8,007 nt of DNA from positions 1-8,007 of the forward strand of contig WRNS01000031.1 in NCBI GenBank assembly GCA_009776495.1, given 5' to 3'. Within the stretch, counting starts at the first letter, position 1. Each line of letters starts with the position of its first letter. The DNA comes from Methanobrevibacter sp. GTDB taxonomy: Archaea; Methanobacteriota; Methanobacteria; Methanobacteriales; Methanobacteriaceae. Made by a program: the position numbers and the translations under genes. The notes beneath the pieces were generated by a model. It worked only from the letters and a program-made list of their open reading frames with translations, was not told the DNA's origin and made no database searches. This document shows positions 5,477 to 8,007 of this stretch, piece by piece.

Positions 5477-5512
5477 ATCCATATTTCCATATATGGATAA
5501 ATAGCTATAAAT
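5477..5512 (-). promoter_or_regulatory. Candidate rpl44e promoter with TCCATATATGGA palindrome
   Basis: A TATA-like TTTATAG (about 5504-5510, minus strand) lies roughly 50 bases before the rpl44e start. Just downstream is a perfect 12-bp palindrome TCCATATATGGA (5486-5497). It is also part of an 8-bp inverted repeat ATCCATAT (5477-5484) with ATATGGAT (5491-5498). This places a dyad between the TATA box and the start site, or in the leader RNA. Regulation by a repressor or a ribosomal protein is possible but not shown. Confidence 0.4.
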
Positions 5513-5886
5513 TTAAAATTATTATAGCAATGAATTAATTAATATTGATTTTCTACCTTTTAGTTTAATAAATACATTAGAAAGTTAATATATTAAAAAT
5601 TTAATATATTAAAATTAATATATTGAAATATAAAAAATAATATTTTAAATTAATACAAAATTAATTATAAAAATATACAAAAATTTCTTAAAAGTATTTT
5701 GATAAAAAATATAAAATGAAATTTTTTATAATTATTATAAAAAGATATATTTAATGATTTGTTTTTAATCTATATTTAAATTTAATGGAAATCTTAAAAA
5801 TAAATTATTTTATTTTTTGAATAATGGGGTTTTTTTATTTAAATATAAATTTAACACATTTAAACACTTTAAAATTCTTATTATTA
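5513..5886. other. AT-rich non-coding stretch upstream of rpl44e
   Basis: No gene is supported here. Visible structure: three near-identical copies of TTAATATATTAA plus AA (starts 5585, 5601 and 5615, the third with one G), and a 21-bp inverted repeat TTTTTATAAT, T, ATTATAAAAA at 5723-5743. A run GGGGTTTTTTT lies at 5826-5836, and a degenerate piece of the 28-bp repeat unit (CTTTAAAATTCTTATTATT) begins at 5867. Much of this could come from base composition. No tRNA-like GC-rich segment is present. Confidence 0.5.
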
Positions 5887-5998
5887 ATTATATTATATAA
5901 CTGTTTGCTTTAAAATTATATTATTTAGCTGTTTATTTTAAAATTATATCTTATAGCTGTTTGCTTTAAAATTATATTATTTAACTGTTTACTTTAAA
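5887..5998. repeat. Four 28-bp tandem repeats at the phzF 3' end
   Basis: Four head-to-tail units of exactly 28 bases: 5887-5914, 5915-5942, 5943-5970 and 5971-5998. Each starts ATTATAT, has CTGTTT in the middle and ends TTTAAA. Pairs of units differ at about two to six positions. There are no spacers, so this is a minisatellite and not a CRISPR array. The unit at 5971-5998 contains the phzF stop codon and last two full codons (Leu-Lys-stop). The array may therefore have grown from the gene's 3' end, leaving phzF with a repeated 3' untranslated region. Confidence 0.9.
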
Positions 5999-6777
5999 AA
6001 AATTTCTCCTTTTAAATATAATTTGGCTTGCCCACTTATTTCGACCCGATTACCTGAAAGTTTACATTGTAATTTTCCTTCCCGTCTGGACAGCTGAATT
6101 GAGGATAATTCTGTTTTATTCAATTTATCTGCCCAATAAGGAGTCAAAGTTGTGTATGCAGAACCAGTCACAGGGTCTTCATCGATTCCTGATTGTGGAG
6201 CAAAAAATCTTGAAACAAAATCAACATTTTCACCAGGAGCAGTGATAATAACTCCACGTGCATCCAGTTTTGAAATTATTTCCAATTTAGCTTGTATATT
6301 TAATATGTCCTTTTCTTTTTCAAAAACCAACATATAATCTGTCTTTCCTTCAAAAGCTTCAATTGGTTTTTTATCAAAACAGTTTACAAGTTCGTCACTA
6401 ATAGCTATAGCTTGAAATTCATCTACAGGAAAGTCTAGTGTTAGCCAATCATTTTTTCTACTAACTTTCAACTCACCGCTTCTAGGTGAGTTAAAAATTA
6501 TGTTATCCTTTAGGTGACCTTCGTGGTTGAATAATACAAACCCACTAGCTAAAGTGGCATGTCCACAAAGGTCTACTTCTACTTCAGGTGTAAACCATCT
6601 AATTTCGTAGGAATCCCCACGTTTAACATAGAATCCAGTTTCTGCAAGGTTATTTTCCATAGCTATTTTCTGCAAAAGATCATCATCTAACCATTCATCC
6701 AGTGGACAAACTCCTGCGGGATTTCCTCCAAATAACTTTTCTGTAAATGCATCAACTTGATATAGTTTGTATTTCAT
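5989..6777 (-). CDS. PhzF-family isomerase-like protein
   Basis: The 262 residues show the two-lobed PhzF fold signatures: VDAFTEKLFGGNPAGV (8-23), NNLAETGF with the catalytic-type glutamate E46, DLCGHATLA (69-77) and DEDPVTGSAY (199-208). In PhzF itself these residues form the active site for isomerising a dihydro-anthranilate in phenazine synthesis. This genome context has no phenazine genes, so it is better called an uncharacterised relative of the YddE/YHI9 group, a cytosolic cofactor-free enzyme of unknown substrate. The ATG at 6775-6777 has only a weak purine-rich site (GATGAGATGA). The gene stands between gins51 and rpl44e on the same strand with non-coding gaps on both sides, so it is probably transcribed by itself. 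Its last codons lie in the 28-bp tandem array. Confidence 0.88.
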   Translation of the reverse strand: MKYKLYQVDAFTEKLFGGNPAGVCPLDEWLDDDLLQKIAMENNLAETGFYVKRGDSYEIRWFTPEVEVDLCGHATLASGFVLFNHEGHLKDNIIFNSPRSGELKVSRKNDWLTLDFPVDEFQAIAISDELVNCFDKKPIEAFEGKTDYMLVFEKEKDILNIQAKLEIISKLDARGVIITAPGENVDFVSRFFAPQSGIDEDPVTGSAYTTLTPYWADKLNKTELSSIQLSRREGKLQCKLSGNRVEISGQAKLYLKGEIFLK

Positions 6778-6795
6778 AATTCATCTCATCTTAAT

Positions 6796-6851
6796 CATAG
6801 GAAAGCTATGTTTTTCAATGGGGCCATAATTTTTAATTTATTGAAAAGCAT
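6796..6851 (-). promoter_or_regulatory. Competing inverted repeats in the phzF leader
   Basis: Between gins51 and phzF a 12-bp inverted repeat with one mismatch (6808-6819 with 6840-6851; core TTTTCAAT and ATTGAAAA) encloses a 20-base segment that holds the only GC cluster nearby (GGGGCC in plus-strand reading). A second small hairpin, CATAG-GAAAG-CTATG (6796-6810), shares bases 6808-6810 with it, so both cannot form at once. It may be a terminator for gins51, an attenuator or an operator for phzF. Confidence 0.35.
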
Positions 6852-6853
6852 GT

Positions 6854-6867
6854 TTTTTTAAAAAAGG
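6854..6867 (-). terminator. Short U-tract after gins51
   Basis: Directly after the gins51 stop codon the minus strand reads GCC and then T6-A7. A run of six T is a modest archaeal termination signal, possibly helped by the inverted repeat that follows. The evidence is limited to this tract. Confidence 0.3.
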
Positions 6868-6869
6868 CA

Positions 6870-7877
6870 CTATTTTTTTACTAGTCTTCCTTTTGTGTTT
6901 TTAATAATTATATTTGCATTTTCTTTTGGCATTACAACAATATCTTGTGGATAGAATGGACCATATATTTTTTCATCCACACCTACAATTGCACCAACTT
7001 TATCAAATATTAAAATTGTGTCATTAACAATTTTTTTATCCTTGGATAAACTTTTTTGTTTGTCAAAATCCAAATCCAAATCCTTAAAATTTTCTTCTTT
7101 TAATTCAATAAACTGTTCATCTTCATCATGGAGAATATTATCCAAATCAACAGATTTAGATTTAATAGCTTGTGGATTTTTTATTGATTTGTTTATTTGC
7201 TCATCAATATTTTCAAAATTTTCATCTTTAATAATTTTAGCTTTTTTTATTTCATCAAGCCTTTGTAATACTTTATCATTTGAATGGTTATTGTTTGACT
7301 CATTATCTTTTCCAATGGTTTTATCAACATTCGCCTGCTTTTCATCATTATTTAAAACATTATTATTCAAAGTAGGATCATTAGCTATTTCTTCTTTTGA
7401 TATATCCTTTTCAGAAGAATTATTTTTAGAGTCCTTTTCGACCTTAGACTTTATTATTTTAGAATCATTATCTATGTTTTCAGCTATCTTATCTAATGAA
7501 ATACCTTGGCGATGATTTTTCAATGTATCTATAAGGTAGAAATATAGCTGTTCTTCTTCCTTAGTAAGATTAAGAGGAACAGTATCTTCAAGATTAAATT
7601 TGGCTTCTCCTTTAAAAAGGTGATAAGAACGTTGAATATTCATAACTGCTGCATCAGCTATTTTATGCTCACGTCTTTCACATATTTCAGTAGCTATTCT
7701 TTGAATATCTGTTAAAAGATAATGTTCATTAGAAAAAGGATTATTTTCAATATTTGTTTTTAATTTATCAAGAATTTTATAAGTTCTTTTATAAAAATCC
7801 CTTCTAATTCTAGCTAAGGAACTATTGGCGCGTTCTTTTTTCTGTATTTCACGCAGTTCCATGAAAAATTGATCCAA
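6870..7877 (-). CDS. DNA replication factor GINS, Gins51 (Gins15) type
   Basis: A subunit of the archaeal GINS complex, which joins MCM and GAN/Cdc45 in the replicative helicase. Residues 1 to about 125 are the helical A domain; MDQFFMELREIQKKERANSS is the typical archaeal start. The last 50 residues are the small B domain, with VGVDEKIYGPF and QDIVVMPKENANIIIKN. This A-then-B order is the Gins51 layout. Between them lies an unusually long Lys/Asp/Glu/Asn-rich linker of about 150 residues, probably disordered; many archaeal Gins51 proteins are only about 150-210 residues in all. I chose TTG at 7875-7877 (335 residues) because GAGAGG (7885-7890) sits seven bases before it. The in-frame TTG at 7881-7883 is only one base from that site. 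An ATG at 7860-7862 would cut the conserved start. Confidence 0.88.
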   Translation of the reverse strand: MDQFFMELREIQKKERANSSLARIRRDFYKRTYKILDKLKTNIENNPFSNEHYLLTDIQRIATEICERREHKIADAAVMNIQRSYHLFKGEAKFNLEDTVPLNLTKEEEQLYFYLIDTLKNHRQGISLDKIAENIDNDSKIIKSKVEKDSKNNSSEKDISKEEIANDPTLNNNVLNNDEKQANVDKTIGKDNESNNNHSNDKVLQRLDEIKKAKIIKDENFENIDEQINKSIKNPQAIKSKSVDLDNILHDEDEQFIELKEENFKDLDLDFDKQKSLSKDKKIVNDTILIFDKVGAIVGVDEKIYGPFYPQDIVVMPKENANIIIKNTKGRLVKK

Positions 7878-7884
7878 AACCAAT

Positions 7885-7890
7885 CCTCTC
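7885..7890 (-). promoter_or_regulatory. Shine-Dalgarno that decides the gins51 TTG start
   Basis: GAGAGG on the minus strand. Seven bases separate it from TTG at 7877, a good distance. It is almost in contact with the other in-frame TTG (7883), which is therefore unlikely. Confidence 0.6.
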
Positions 7891-7897
7891 TCACAAT

Positions 7898-7934
7898 GTT
7901 TTAATTAAAACTTCAATTAAAAATAGCTTTTATG
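7898..7934 (-). promoter_or_regulatory. Candidate gins51 promoter with 14-bp palindrome
   Basis: A TATA-like CATAAAAG (7927-7934, minus strand) lies about 50 bases before the TTG start. A perfect palindrome GTTTTAATTAAAAC (7898-7911) sits close to the expected transcription start and just ahead of the Shine-Dalgarno. The palindrome is certain; promoter function is inferred from spacing. Confidence 0.35.
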
Positions 7935-7946
7935 GTATTATCTAAT

Positions 7947-7967
7947 AAAAAAAGATATTTTTATCTT
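7947..7967 (-). terminator. Hairpin plus U7 tract upstream of gins51
   Basis: On the minus strand AAGATA, a 4-base A loop and TATCTT form a 6-bp stem whose end merges into a run of seven T (7947-7953). This suggests the end of a transcript whose gene lies beyond the right edge of the window. Bases 7985-8007 are a short AAAT-type tetranucleotide run with no coding potential that I can support. Confidence 0.4.
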
Positions 7968-8007
7968 AAAAATCAAAGTAGTAATAATGAAATAAATAAA
8001 TAAATAA

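Noticed and set aside
5826..5836. GGGGTTTTTTT as a plus-strand terminator
   Set aside because: No plus-strand gene lies upstream, and the preceding stem is only 6 bp of AT pairs.
5887..5998. CRISPR array
   Set aside because: The 28-base unit length is CRISPR-like, but the units abut with no spacers, differ from each other, and no cas genes are present.
6152..6337. Plus-strand ORF opposite the PhzF-family gene
   Set aside because: It is an antisense shadow of a gene with clear family motifs and has no ribosome binding site of its own.
7018..7515. Plus-strand ORF of 165 codons rich in Ser, Leu and Phe
   Set aside because: It is the antisense shadow of the low-complexity Gins51 linker and shows no family signature.

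Overview
The window reads as chromosomal DNA of a methanogenic archaeon of the order Methanobacteriales, most likely Methanobrevibacter or a close relative. Three things support this: very AT-rich intergenic DNA; archaeal Shine-Dalgarno sites of the AGGTGA type; and a gene set that mixes archaeal information processing (Gins51, L44e, S27e, aIF2-alpha, Nop10) with a coenzyme F420-dependent NADP reductase. The genus is an inference. Every gene I can support lies on the minus strand, so transcription runs from high to low coordinates.

Region by region, in the direction of transcription. (1) 6870-7877: a Gins51-type subunit of the replicative CMG-like helicase, with an unusually long charged linker between its two GINS domains. 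(2) 5989-6777: a PhzF-family isomerase-like enzyme; its last codons begin an array of four 28-bp tandem repeats. (3) 5457-5988: AT-rich non-coding DNA holding that array and the promoter region of the ribosomal genes. (4) 2874-5456: the conserved archaeal translation cluster rpl44e, rps27e, aIF2-alpha, nop10, followed by a PAC2-family proteasome-assembly-chaperone-like gene. rps27e is only 59 codons. (5) 2092-2873: about 780 bases with no convincing gene, ending in an adh promoter that carries a striking pair of overlapping inverted repeats. (6) 1-2091: a redox module of NADP-dependent secondary alcohol dehydrogenase, F420H2:NADP oxidoreductase (npdG) and the first 23 codons of a probable ABM-fold (YgiN-like) monooxygenase cut by the window edge.

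How the genes work together. Adh would oxidise a short alcohol with NADP+, and NpdG would pass the hydride to F420, giving F420H2 for methanogenesis; the pair could also run in reverse to supply NADPH. The translation cluster links two ribosomal proteins, the initiation factor that binds initiator tRNA, and an H/ACA RNP protein that guides pseudouridylation. No clearly novel multi-gene system is visible. The points most worth following up are non-coding: the adh operator-like dyads, the hairpin and U-tract at the adh/npdG junction, the 28-bp tandem array, and the repeat cluster between nop10 and the PAC2 gene. The enlarged Gins51 linker is also of interest.
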